DNA of 26,644 nt from JAJZRV01 sp027442615 (GCA_027442615.1 DAIBBI010000012.1:1-26644); one strand, 5' to 3'. Counted from the stretch's first letter, positions 15,337 to 23,596 are shown. Notes: generated from the letters alone by a model not told the origin. Numbers and translations are program-made.

Positions 15337-16193
15337 CTCACGAGAAAGACCTGGTTCGACACGGTTTTAACCGAAGCGCCCCTTTGTATGCCGAGCGGGC
15401 CTTTCTGGCCCGTGAAGTGGGCCAGCGCCTGCTGGAACATTTTGAGTTTCTGAAAATCCAGCCAGCCCGCATTCTGGATTTGGGTGCGGGTACTGGATTT
15501 GCTGGTGATGGCCTGCACCGCCTGTTTCCCCAAGCCTCCCTGATTTTCCTGGACGTGGCCGACGCCCTGTTGCGCGCCAACCCCTGGAAGCCCCGGCCCT
15601 GGTGGCGACACTTTGGCCCATCCGACACCCGGTTTGCGCTCTGTGCCGATGCAGAACGGATGCCACTTCGATCCACCAGCATGGATCTGGCCTGGTCCAA
15701 CCTGATGCTGCCGTGGACATCGCTTGAGTTGACCCTGAAGGAGGTTTACCGCGTGCTGGCACCGGACGGACTGTTCATGTTCAGTACGCTGGGGCCTGAT
15801 ACCCTGAAAGAGCTACGCGCCGCCTTTGCCGAGTTGGGCGATGGGCAGGTTCATGTGCAGGAGTTTGTGGACATGCACGACGTGGGCGACGCGCTGGTGC
15901 ATGCCGGATTTTCCAATCCGGTCATGGATCGTGAGGAACTGAGGGTGACCTATGCCGATCTTGCGTCCCTGCTGCAGGACCTGCGTCTTGCGGGAGGGAC
16001 GAACACGCTTACCGGACGACCGCGCGGCCTGATGGGACGGCAGCGCTGGCAGGCCCTGACGGCAGCCTATGAGCGGCTGCGCCGCGAGGGACTGCTTCCC
16101 GCCACCTTCGAAATCGTCTACGGCCATGCCTGGAAGCCCGCACCCCGCAAAACACCGGACGGTCGTCCCGTCATCGAAGTGCGGCCCGCCTGA
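15333..16193 (+). CDS. bioC: Malonyl-[ACP] O-methyltransferase BioC
   Basis: BioC methylates malonyl-ACP (or CoA) to disguise it as a fatty-acid primer, opening pimelate synthesis for biotin. In 286 residues it has the class I methyltransferase motif ILDLGAGTGFAGDGL (about 47-61), FLDVAD as the acidic ribose-binding loop, SNLMLPW and YRVLAPDGLFMFSTLGP. Family features include the N-terminal VRHGFNRSAPLY and the late LAGGTNTLTGRPRGLMG. The GTG start overlaps the bioB stop. It abuts the convergent ppa gene with no base between the two stop codons. Confidence 0.93.
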   Translation: MTHEKDLVRHGFNRSAPLYAERAFLAREVGQRLLEHFEFLKIQPARILDLGAGTGFAGDGLHRLFPQASLIFLDVADALLRANPWKPRPWWRHFGPSDTRFALCADAERMPLRSTSMDLAWSNLMLPWTSLELTLKEVYRVLAPDGLFMFSTLGPDTLKELRAAFAELGDGQVHVQEFVDMHDVGDALVHAGFSNPVMDREELRVTYADLASLLQDLRLAGGTNTLTGRPRGLMGRQRWQALTAAYERLRREGLLPATFEIVYGHAWKPAPRKTPDGRPVIEVRPA

Positions 16194-16742
16194 TCAATAC
16201 ATGGGCTTCTTTTCGGCGTGGTTGTAGTTTTCGATGCCCGCCACGATTTCAGCCTTGGCTTCTTCCTGTCCCACCCAGCCCTCGATCTTGACCCACTTGC
16301 CCGGTTCCAGGTCCTTGTAATGCTCGAAGAAATGGGCGATCTGATTCAGCGAAATTTCGGGCAGGTCACGCGGACTCTGGATGGTCCGGTAGAGGTTGCA
16401 AAGCTTGTCCACCGGCACCGCCAGCAATTTGGCATCACCGCCCGCCTCATCCGTCATCTTGAGCATGCCCACAGGGCGGCAGCGCACCACGACCCCGGTA
16501 ATCAACGGAATTGGGGTCAGCACCAACACATCCACGGGGTCACCGTCGTCGGAGAGGGTCTTGGGAATGTACCCATAGTTACAGGGATAGTGCATGGCGG
16601 TGGACATGAAACGATCCACGAACATGGCCCCGGTCTCCTTGTCCAGTTCGTATTTGATGGGCTCGCCATTCATGGGGATTTCGATGATGACGTTAAAATC
16701 GTTGGGAATGTCGCGCCCGGCGGGTACTCGATCAAGATTCAT
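16194..16742 (-). CDS. ppa: Inorganic pyrophosphatase (family I)
   Basis: It hydrolyses pyrophosphate to phosphate and pulls biosynthetic reactions forward. The 182 residues fit bacterial family I enzymes. It begins MNLDRVPAGRDIPNDFNVII, then EIPMNGEPIKYELDKETG, and the signature D66-G-D68-P-V-D71 holds the metal-binding acids. Later stretches include VVVRCRPVGMLKMTDEAGGD and FFEHYKDLEPGKWVK. I chose ATG 16742 (AGGA eight bases upstream) over a start at 16778, which would lie inside the -10 box. It is alone on its transcript and ends against bioC. Confidence 0.97.
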   Translation of the reverse strand: MNLDRVPAGRDIPNDFNVIIEIPMNGEPIKYELDKETGAMFVDRFMSTAMHYPCNYGYIPKTLSDDGDPVDVLVLTPIPLITGVVVRCRPVGMLKMTDEAGGDAKLLAVPVDKLCNLYRTIQSPRDLPEISLNQIAHFFEHYKDLEPGKWVKIEGWVGQEEAKAEIVAGIENYNHAEKKPMY

Positions 16743-16777
16743 ATGCAGCGTCCTGTGAAAAAAATGCAACGCCGGCA

Positions 16778-16783
16778 ATTATA
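16778..16783 (-). promoter_or_regulatory. -10 box of the ppa promoter
   Basis: A perfect TATAAT on the minus strand lies 35 bp before the chosen ppa ATG. It has no TGn extension, and the -35 at 17 bp (AAGCCA) matches only 3 of 6. Confidence 0.5.
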
Positions 16784-16872
16784 GCGCCGCCCAGTGATTC
16801 TGGCTTCTGATAAACTGGGAACGGCCTTGATTTTCACAGTGGCCCTCTCCGAAATCGGAAGGAAGTTTGTTC

Positions 16873-18120
16873 ATGCATGTCGTCGTCCTGGGTGCCGGGA
16901 TTCTGGGTGTCAGCAGTGCCTGGTACTTGCGCCAGGCGGGACACCAAGTCACCGTCATCGAGCGTCAGGCAGAGGCCGCTCTGGAAACCAGCTTTGCCAA
17001 TGGGGGCCAGCTTTCCGTCGGGCATGTGGAGCCGTGGGCAAGCCCCGAAACGTTTCCCCAGTTATTGAAATGGGGGTTTCGGGAGGACGCGCCCCTGCTG
17101 TTCCGTTTGCGCGCCGACCCTCAACAATGGCTTTGGGCCTTGGGGTTTCTCCGCGAATGCTGGCCCCAACGCAGTCGTCGCAACCTGCTGCAGCTGCTCA
17201 ACCTCGGGCTGTATAGCCGCGCTGCACAGCAAGCCCTGCGGGAACAAACCGGCATTGCCTATCAGGCCCAGGATCGGGGCATTCTCAATCTCTACCCTAC
17301 CCTTGCAGACTGGGAACGCGGCTGTCGGGCCGCGGCCATCATCACGCGTCATGGCTATGCCAGAGCGAGGGTAACCCAGGCCGAAGCGCTGGCCCTCGAA
17401 CCTGCACTGGGCGCTTCCCGATCGCTCTGGGTCGGAGCCACCCATACCCCTGGCGATGGCTCGGGTGATGCCAAACTCTGGACGCAGGCCCTGGCAGGGT
17501 TGTGTGAAGCCCAGGGCGTCACCTTCCGCTTCAACCAAACCGTGCAACGGCTGGCTACGGACGGTAAGCGCGTCACGGGAATAGCACTTGCCGGACAATC
17601 CGCCTTGCAGGAAGCTGATGCAGTGGTCGTGGCACTAGGAAGCTACAGTGCCCCACTGTTGCGCCCCCTGGGTCTCAAAATCCCCGTATATCCGGTCAAA
17701 GGGTACTCCGCCACGGTGCCCATCCTCGATTCCGCAGCCACCCCCATGGTCAGCATCACGGACGATGCCCACAAGATGGTGTTTACCCGACTGGGTGACG
17801 TGTTCCGGATTGCCGGTACCGCCGAGTTTAACGGCTATGACACCACGCTGAGCGCTGAACGCTGCGACGCCCTGATTGCACGCGCCAGATCATTGTTTCC
17901 AGAGGCCGCCGATTACACCAACCCCACCCTCTGGACCGGTTTGCGTCCAGCCACACCTTCCAATTGCCCACTCATCGGTCGCACCCGCATGGATAACCTG
18001 TTTTTGAACACCGGGCACGGCACCTTGGGCTGGACCACGGGGTGCGGCAGTGGCAAGGCATTGGCAGAGATCGTCTCGGGGCAGAGGCCCCAGGTGGACT
18101 TCAGTTTTTCAGGGCTTTGA
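16873..18120 (+). CDS. dadA: D-amino acid dehydrogenase, small subunit (FAD)
   Basis: This is a membrane-associated flavoenzyme that oxidises D-amino acids (mainly D-alanine) to 2-oxo acids and feeds electrons to the quinone pool. In 415 residues it has the FAD dinucleotide motif G7-A-G9-I-L-G12, ETSFANGGQLS, VVALGSYSAPLL around 257-268, YPVKGYSATVPI, and the C-terminal FAD loop NTGHGTLGWTTGCGSGKALAE, split by a few family-specific residues. The ATG at 16873 is preceded by AAGGAAG at seven bases; the in-frame TTG at 16867 is less likely. No alanine racemase (dadX) is adjacent. The last 20 bases overlap the 3' end of the esterase gene on the other strand. Confidence 0.92.
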   Translation: MHVVVLGAGILGVSSAWYLRQAGHQVTVIERQAEAALETSFANGGQLSVGHVEPWASPETFPQLLKWGFREDAPLLFRLRADPQQWLWALGFLRECWPQRSRRNLLQLLNLGLYSRAAQQALREQTGIAYQAQDRGILNLYPTLADWERGCRAAAIITRHGYARARVTQAEALALEPALGASRSLWVGATHTPGDGSGDAKLWTQALAGLCEAQGVTFRFNQTVQRLATDGKRVTGIALAGQSALQEADAVVVALGSYSAPLLRPLGLKIPVYPVKGYSATVPILDSAATPMVSITDDAHKMVFTRLGDVFRIAGTAEFNGYDTTLSAERCDALIARARSLFPEAADYTNPTLWTGLRPATPSNCPLIGRTRMDNLFLNTGHGTLGWTTGCGSGKALAEIVSGQRPQVDFSFSGL

Positions 18121-19204
18121 ACAGAACAGGCAGGCTGCGCTCCAGGCGGTAATCAATCCCGGAATGCGTGTCATCGAATTCTTCGTAGCGGTGGGGAATG
18201 CGCAGGGCTTCCAGGTGCCTTGCCAGGATGCGGCTGCCGTAGTGAATGTGGTATTGGTCGCGCCAGCCGCAATCAATGAACAACGATTTCAGGGACTTCA
18301 ACGCCTTGGCATGATGCGCCACCATGTGGATGGGATCGTACTGCAGCCAGCGTTCCCAGCGCCCGGGAATGAGCTCTCCCGTTTCCAGATTGAAGGGCAG
18401 GCGAAACCCGTTGGGGGCGCGCGGATCGGGATCGTAACTTGCCGCCATGCACAGATTCATGAGCGCATGGGATTCCTGGCCTGAAGGCTTTTCCTTCTGC
18501 CAGATCATCTCGAGAAATCGTCGCACGCGACCATCGTCCAGGCCACGCTCCACGCCGCGCATTTCGCGACTAACCGCTATGGGCCCCGCCTTGCGTGCGC
18601 GTGGGCGGTGGCGCGCCAGTTCGTTGAGCGTATTGGGCCAGTCGCTGCGATAGGTAAAATCAAAGTAGGCATCGCCGGAGTGGCAGGCCACCCCCCCCCA
18701 GATGTCCGGGTACTTCATGCCGTGCACCAGGGCGCCGTAACCTCCAGATGATTTGCCAAAGACGCCACGGTGTTCGCGTGCGGGCAGCGTTCGAAACTCC
18801 CGGTCCACGAAAGGCACGATCTCGCGCGTAAGGTAATCGGCATATCGCCCAATGGCGCTGGAATTGATGTATTGATTGCCGCCCAGGGCAGTAAAGCAGT
18901 CCGGAAAGACCAGGATGACCGGCCCCATGGCTTTTTCGTGGATCAACCGCGCCACGCGCTCCGGAATGTTTTCGTCAAAGGGGCGCCAGCCGACGTGCGA
19001 GGGACCGGACCCCAGGTATCCGACCAGATCGTACAGCACGGGAAAGCGCTTGCCCTGGTGGGCGGGCTGGTCGTACTGCGCAGGCAGCCACACCGGAAAC
19101 CGGCGCGAAGACGGATCACCCAGCGGATTGTCCACCAGGACCCGTGATTGATGTTCAACCCAGACAAGACGCCCGGAAGGACCCTGCGGCCGCTTGAGCG
19201 TCAT
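18101..19204 (-). CDS. Alpha/beta hydrolase, esterase D (PF00756-like) family
   Basis: This 367-residue hydrolase has no signal peptide. The fold begins with RFPVWLPAQYD and RFPVLYDLVGYLGSG. The nucleophile elbow is G150-K-S152-S-G154, and the catalytic His is probably H347 (DDTHSGIDYR). The acid is probably D316 (GWRDQYHIHYG), with D311 as the alternative. Such enzymes include S-formylglutathione hydrolases and carbohydrate or siderophore esterases. The ~90-residue insert between the nucleophile and the acid, and the lack of S-formylglutathione hydrolase motifs, leave the substrate open. It lies 15 bp after efp and may be co-transcribed. Its end overlaps dadA by 20 bp. Confidence 0.8.
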   Translation of the reverse strand: MTLKRPQGPSGRLVWVEHQSRVLVDNPLGDPSSRRFPVWLPAQYDQPAHQGKRFPVLYDLVGYLGSGPSHVGWRPFDENIPERVARLIHEKAMGPVILVFPDCFTALGGNQYINSSAIGRYADYLTREIVPFVDREFRTLPAREHRGVFGKSSGGYGALVHGMKYPDIWGGVACHSGDAYFDFTYRSDWPNTLNELARHRPRARKAGPIAVSREMRGVERGLDDGRVRRFLEMIWQKEKPSGQESHALMNLCMAASYDPDPRAPNGFRLPFNLETGELIPGRWERWLQYDPIHMVAHHAKALKSLKSLFIDCGWRDQYHIHYGSRILARHLEALRIPHRYEEFDDTHSGIDYRLERSLPVLFKALKN

Positions 19205-19219
19205 GGGGCGAAGGCAGCC

Positions 19220-19780
19220 TTAGCCCGTCACGCGGCGACGATACTCGCCGGTGGTGGTATCGATTTCAATCCTGTCGCCGGTTTCGCAGAACAATGGTAC
19301 GGAGATCTTGAACCCGTTCTTGAGCGTGGCGGGCTTGAGCACCTTGCCCGAAGTATCGCCACGCACCGCGGGCTCGGTGTACTCGATTTCACGCACCAGC
19401 GAGTTGGGCAGTTCCACCGAGATGGCGCGACCTTCGTACATGGTGATCTCGCCGGGCATGCCATCTTCCAGATAGTTGATGGCATCTCCCAGACTGTCCA
19501 CGTCCATGTCGTACTGGTTGTAATCAGCATCCACGAACACGTAGCTGGGATCTGCATAGTACGAGTAGGTAACTTCCTTGCGCTCCAGAATGACCTGGTC
19601 GAGCTTGTCATCCGCCTTGTAAACCACCTCACTGGCAGCACCCGTGAGCAGGTTTCTCAGTTTCATCTTGACCACCGCAGAGCTGCGGCCGCCCTTGTTG
19701 TATTCCGCCTTTTGAATGACCATGGGGTCCTTGCCCACCATGATGACATTACCGGAACGAAGTTCTTGAGCCTGTTTCAT
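19220..19780 (-). CDS. efp: Elongation factor P (Arg32 type)
   Basis: EF-P binds stalled ribosomes at polyproline stretches and speeds peptide-bond formation. The 186 residues hold three beta-barrel domains. The tip loop reads EYNKGGRSSAVVKMK with Arg at position 32, the residue that is rhamnosylated by EarP in this branch of EF-P; lysine-type EF-Ps have Lys and need EpmA/EpmB. Domain III ends TGDRIEIDTTTGEYRRR. earP is the preceding gene on the same strand, 39 bp upstream, which confirms the modification type. A promoter at 19819-19848 crosses the end of earP. Confidence 0.97.
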   Translation of the reverse strand: MKQAQELRSGNVIMVGKDPMVIQKAEYNKGGRSSAVVKMKLRNLLTGAASEVVYKADDKLDQVILERKEVTYSYYADPSYVFVDADYNQYDMDVDSLGDAINYLEDGMPGEITMYEGRAISVELPNSLVREIEYTEPAVRGDTSGKVLKPATLKNGFKISVPLFCETGDRIEIDTTTGEYRRRVTG

Positions 19781-19818
19781 GTTGCACGTCTCTGAAAAGA
19801 TATGGAAATTAACTTTAA

Positions 19819-19848
19819 ATTATAACAATTTATCTACAAATTCTGCAA
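19819..19848 (-). promoter_or_regulatory. Own promoter of efp, overlapping the end of earP
   Basis: On the minus strand: TTGCAG, an 18-bp spacer ending TGT, then a perfect TATAAT. The -10 box lies 39 bp before the efp ATG and crosses the earP stop. The surrounding 60 bp is strikingly AT-rich. The -35 matches only 3 of 6; the TGn extension may make up for that. Confidence 0.55.
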
Positions 19849-20950
19849 GGTTATGTGCCAGGTCTGGAAAAGCCGCCTGGCGTCGCGACCAGACCCGGGC
19901 GTGCGTCTGCAGGTGCTCCCAATCGGGCAACAGCGCATCCCAGGCGGCACCCATGGACCCTTCGCCGTTCCAGGCGTCAAACAGGTCGCGGTAGCGCTGT
20001 GCGATTCCGGCCTCCAGTCCCTGGAGGTAACAATCCAGAAAGGCCTTGAGCTTGATCCGGTGCGCCTGTCCCAATTGAGGGTAGATGTGCCAGACCATGG
20101 GGCGGGCAGCCCACTGGGCGCGAACGAAAGAGTCCTCACCGCGGACGAAGTTGAAGTCGCTTGCCCACAGCAGCGGATCATAATCCACCTGATCCCTGAA
20201 GGGCACCCAGGCAAGGCTCAGTGCCCCCCTGGCCGCAAAAACCTGCCCGTTGCGGCGTTCAAGATGCTGCGCGGCACGCAACGCCAGGGGGGTTCCCTCG
20301 GGAATCAGGCAACGGATGGTTTTGGGTCCGTGCGCCCAGGTCTCGATCAGATCGTGTACCTGTACGGTATCGTAGCCAAAAATCGTGACGACTTTGGTCC
20401 GTTCGTCCGGGGGCAGCAGTCCCAGTGTGGACCAGAATTGGGCGCGCGCGCCAGGGGCTGCGTTGAATGCATCCCGTTGGGCCAACAGCCGTGATTCCCG
20501 TAGCAATCCACCCGTCGTGGGGCCAAAACCTGGAAAAAAGAAATAGCGGGTCAGCGGCAGGGTGGGATGGGGTGAGGGTAAAAGATGGCAGCGGCTGACC
20601 CAGTCTTCGGCGCTGAGGTATTCCAGGTTGATCCAGACCGGGGAAGGAGACTGCCGCGCCATGGCCTGCAAATAGGGTTCTGGCGTGTCGCAGGCAAAGG
20701 TTTCCAGCACCACTTCCGCGACGCGGTCCACCTGAAGGGGCTGCGTCCAGTGACGCACCATGATCCCCTGCACGGTTTGCTCCGGCAATACCGGATCGAT
20801 ACGATGATCCAATTGCGCCAGGGTGGGCAAATGATCGATGAAGAGTCGGACTTCGGCACCCCACTCGCCCTGCAACTGGCGGGCAAGCCGCCAGGTCACT
20901 CCGGCGTCGCCAAAGTTGTCCACCACCCGGCAGAAGATATCCCAGCGCAT
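19820..20950 (-). CDS. earP: EF-P arginine rhamnosyltransferase EarP
   Basis: EarP moves rhamnose from dTDP-L-rhamnose to Arg32 of EF-P. The 376 residues show a GT-B type glycosyltransferase. The N-terminus is MRWDIFCRVVDNFGDAGVTW, with D11 and D15 matching the two essential aspartates reported near this place in characterised EarPs. The C-terminal half holds LWASDFNFVRGEDSFVRAQW with E272 at the catalytic or sugar-nucleotide site, and ARPMVWHIYPQ. The donor-pathway genes (rmlBDAC) are not in the window. It begins 33 bp after the GlcG/HbpS-family gene and directly precedes efp. Confidence 0.95.
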   Translation of the reverse strand: MRWDIFCRVVDNFGDAGVTWRLARQLQGEWGAEVRLFIDHLPTLAQLDHRIDPVLPEQTVQGIMVRHWTQPLQVDRVAEVVLETFACDTPEPYLQAMARQSPSPVWINLEYLSAEDWVSRCHLLPSPHPTLPLTRYFFFPGFGPTTGGLLRESRLLAQRDAFNAAPGARAQFWSTLGLLPPDERTKVVTIFGYDTVQVHDLIETWAHGPKTIRCLIPEGTPLALRAAQHLERRNGQVFAARGALSLAWVPFRDQVDYDPLLWASDFNFVRGEDSFVRAQWAARPMVWHIYPQLGQAHRIKLKAFLDCYLQGLEAGIAQRYRDLFDAWNGEGSMGAAWDALLPDWEHLQTHARVWSRRQAAFPDLAHNLAEFVDKLL

Positions 20951-20983
20951 GCCACTCCGCCTGGCTTCAGGCCCGGGGTACCG

Positions 20984-21400
20984 TCAGACTTTCTTGAAAT
21001 CCGCGGCGAGCGCGGCACCTGCCTCGGCAATGAGGCCATCCTGAAAAGACTGCACCCCGGAAACGCCGATGGCTCCGATCATCTCTCCCTTGTTCATGAG
21101 GGGGATGCCCCCTTCGATAGGGGTGGCCTGGGGCAGGTTGAGCATGATCGTGCGCCCGCCCAGAATGGCTTCCTCGATTTTTTTGGTGGGTCGACGAAAC
21201 AGGTAGGCCGTCCTGGCTTTCTGCTGGGCCACTTCAATCGAACCCAGCTGCGTATAGTCCATGCGCTCCAACAGCATCAGGTGCCCCCCCTCATCCACGA
21301 TGGCAATCACCACATTCCAGTTGTTCTCCTCGGCTTTGGCTCGGGCAGCGTTGGCTACTGCTTTGGCATCGGCGAGAGAGAGTGCGGGTTTGATGTACAT
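20984..21400 (-). CDS. GlcG/HbpS-family protein (heme-degrading domain family)
   Basis: This 138-residue protein belongs to the PF03928 family: MYIKPALSLADAKAVANAAR, then NVVIAIVDEGGHLMLLERMD, KARTAYLFRRPT, GGIPLMNKGEMIGAIGVSG, and a helical end. Members include GlcG and HbpS, the latter reported to bind heme; for most the function is unknown. There is no signal peptide in the chosen form. I chose ATG 21400 (GGAG eight bases upstream) over 21421. A TAGAAT box at 21437-21442 on the minus strand could be its own -10, without TGn or a good -35. It lies between the porin gene and earP. Confidence 0.85.
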   Translation of the reverse strand: MYIKPALSLADAKAVANAARAKAEENNWNVVIAIVDEGGHLMLLERMDYTQLGSIEVAQQKARTAYLFRRPTKKIEEAILGGRTIMLNLPQATPIEGGIPLMNKGEMIGAIGVSGVQSFQDGLIAEAGAALAADFKKV

Positions 21401-21449
21401 GGAAAATACTCCTGAAAGCAAGGGGGCGATATCCTGATTCTACCGAAGA

Positions 21450-22733
21450 TCAGAATTCGCCATGAAAGCGGATGCCATAAACATTGATCGGGCCGCGCGC
21501 CTGATTGTAGGCAGGATTGTTGATGTTCTGCCAATCGAGGGTGATGTGCACGCCGTGCACAATGCCAAACTTATAGTAGGTTTCCAGTACGGCCTCCGGG
21601 GCGTACACCAGAAAGCCATCTCCGATGAAAAGGTCGTAATTGCCCGCTTGCAGAAAAGACTGCCGGGCATGACTGATTTCGTTGCGCGCCACACCGACGC
21701 CGACCCCGTCCATGGCCCTGCCCCAGAGCTGGCCATCAAACACCATGCCGAGGCTTGCGCTGCTGTCAGCTTCGGTAAAGGCCATGGATTCGTCATGCCC
21801 CCCCGTCCAGAAAGCGCGGGCAAACAAACCCACCTCGGGCGCCAGGGCCTGCTGCAAATTCAACCCTGCGCCACCACGCTTGGCGTCTGCCTTGGGCGCG
21901 CTCTGGATGAATACGCCGGTCTGGTTGAGATACTGCGTGTAATCAGCCAACCGCATGCGGCCCTGGTAAGCCAGGAACTTGAGAGCCCCACCCTGCCAGC
22001 GCCGTTCAAGTTCCCAATTGACGCCAAAATGCTGGCCGATGGAACCATCGATTTCCAGCTGGTTGGGCAGACGCGGCATGGCATACCAGCCCGCCCGGGT
22101 GGCCCAGTCGTCCCACTGCAGCTCTGAGGCCATGCCCCAGGTGTAACCGCGCGCATCAGCGGCAAAATCGTAGGCACAGTGCGTCATGAAACACCAGTTG
22201 AGAAACTGGTCGTCACTCTTGTGGGCATAGGCGTTGTCGTCAAAGAGACCCAGCACGTCCAGCTTTCCCATGGTGAGGCTGATGCGCCGGGTTGTGGAGT
22301 CGCGGGCAAACTGCAAGGCGTCCGCCCCAAGGGTCTGGGTGCCTCCGCCCAGATTCCATGTGTGGGTGACAAAGCCCAGCGCCACATAGCTGGTGAATTT
22401 GTTCAGCATGATGCGTTGCATGTCATTGTTGGTGAGTGCGGCAAGCCCTCCGGCGTTGCTCAGGGGAATGCCCCGAACGGTTTCCACGCGCATCCACGCC
22501 TCAGTGCCCTGACCCAGGTCATAACCCAGGTTGAGTCCCGTCACGCTGGAGTAGGAACGCTCGGCGGCAGAGCTCATGCTGTTGGGTCCATCGGGGTGCA
22601 ATGACGGGAAACTGCCGTGATACTGCCCAATGAGCGTCTCGTCCATGTGAAGCGCCCACGACGGATCCGGCTCGGCAGCCAGCACTGCCGAGGCGCACAG
22701 CAGCACAGCAAGGAATGGATGAAAAATGCGCAT
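21450..22733 (-). CDS. OprB-family carbohydrate-type outer-membrane porin
   Basis: This is a 427-residue beta-barrel with a signal peptide (FLAVLLCASAVLAA, cleaved near residue 20). Family-like stretches are LTMGKLDVLGLFDDNAYA around 153-170, FLNWCFMTH, ARGYTWGMASELQ, and the end NPAYNQARGPINVYGIRFH; the chain finishes in Phe, the usual barrel-assembly signal. OprB-like porins let sugars and other small solutes through the outer membrane; the substrate here is unknown. Two cysteines, C181 and C186, are close together in a likely surface loop and could form a disulfide. The ATG overlaps the stop of the preceding gene by one base (TGATG), so translation is coupled. Confidence 0.85.
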   Translation of the reverse strand: MRIFHPFLAVLLCASAVLAAEPDPSWALHMDETLIGQYHGSFPSLHPDGPNSMSSAAERSYSSVTGLNLGYDLGQGTEAWMRVETVRGIPLSNAGGLAALTNNDMQRIMLNKFTSYVALGFVTHTWNLGGGTQTLGADALQFARDSTTRRISLTMGKLDVLGLFDDNAYAHKSDDQFLNWCFMTHCAYDFAADARGYTWGMASELQWDDWATRAGWYAMPRLPNQLEIDGSIGQHFGVNWELERRWQGGALKFLAYQGRMRLADYTQYLNQTGVFIQSAPKADAKRGGAGLNLQQALAPEVGLFARAFWTGGHDESMAFTEADSSASLGMVFDGQLWGRAMDGVGVGVARNEISHARQSFLQAGNYDLFIGDGFLVYAPEAVLETYYKFGIVHGVHITLDWQNINNPAYNQARGPINVYGIRFHGEF

Positions 22734-23533
22734 CAATCGAAGGGAACCTCAAATATGCTCTTGATGGTCCAGCGGTCGGAGGATTGCGTCAGGCCACGAC
22801 CGATGCCCAGATTGAATACCCAGGGTTTGCGGTCCACGTCCACGACCAGAAACAGCGTGTGCGCCTGATCTGCGAAGGGCAGGGGATTATTGACGCTGCC
22901 CAGATCCGCATAATATTCAAATCCGGCTGCCAGCCCCTGCGTCACGTTGCGCGACACCTTGAACGAGGGGGAGAACTCAGGCCCTCCCTGGCGGTAACCT
23001 GCACGCAGCGGGTAATCCATCGATGGATTGGTGACAAACAACCAGTCTGGCGTGCGATAACCCAGAATGGGCCGAAACTCGATGGCATTCTGGTACTGCT
23101 CGTATTGCGGTTTCACCGCCGACACTTCGATATTCAGGCCATAAAAAACACCGCCCGTTTCAGGGGCCTGCCGGGGGATCCATTTCAGGCGCACCCTGGG
23201 GCCCGCAAATCCGGTGATGCCTTCAGCATCATGCACCACCGGAAGATAGAGTCCCGCTTCCAGCGTTTCGGTCAGCCCATAACTGATCTCGGGCGTACCC
23301 CGGTATCCATGCACATTCTGGACTTCGCCCGGGTACTCCTGCGCGGACACCCCGGAAGGCGTGGCGTTGAAATGCAGTTCAAGCCCCCACTGGCCCGGCT
23401 TGTTGATGCTGTCGTCATAGACCTGGATTTCGTCCTGCAGTGTTGCCAGGGCCAGGCCGGCCCACAGCAACCCTGCAAAGCCCGCAATGGCACGCTGAAG
23501 TGTCCGTCTTTCGGTGTATTTGATTTTTGGCAT
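22733..23533 (-). CDS. Putative outer-membrane beta-barrel protein, function unknown
   Basis: This is a 266-residue protein with a Sec signal peptide (RAIAGFAGLLWAGLALA, cleavage near residue 30). After it the chain is made of alternating hydrophobic strands typical of small outer-membrane barrels: QWGLELHFNATP, PEISYGLTETLEAGLYLPV, GPRVRLKW, FRPILGYRTPDWLF and FNLGIGRGL. I recognise a loose resemblance to the phenol MetA-like transporter group, but cannot name a family. The start ATG 23533 has only a weak AAAGAC site; the reading frame upstream of it is antisense to nothing useful and overlaps pntB, so I left it out. It is coupled to the OprB-type porin by a TGATG overlap. Confidence 0.75.
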   Translation of the reverse strand: MPKIKYTERRTLQRAIAGFAGLLWAGLALATLQDEIQVYDDSINKPGQWGLELHFNATPSGVSAQEYPGEVQNVHGYRGTPEISYGLTETLEAGLYLPVVHDAEGITGFAGPRVRLKWIPRQAPETGGVFYGLNIEVSAVKPQYEQYQNAIEFRPILGYRTPDWLFVTNPSMDYPLRAGYRQGGPEFSPSFKVSRNVTQGLAAGFEYYADLGSVNNPLPFADQAHTLFLVVDVDRKPWVFNLGIGRGLTQSSDRWTIKSIFEVPFD

Positions 23534-23563
23534 TGTCTTTAAGTTGTAACACTTCCGGAAAGT

Positions 23564-23596
23564 AAAAATCCCCCGCTCATTGCTGAGTCGAGGGAT
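23564..23596 (-). terminator. Intrinsic terminator after pntAB
   Basis: On the minus strand ATCCCTCGACTCA pairs with TGAGCGGGGGAT around a GCAA loop (12 pairs, one bulged A), followed directly by TTTTTACTTT. It lies 38 bp after the pntB stop and separates pntAB from the outer-membrane genes. Confidence 0.85.
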
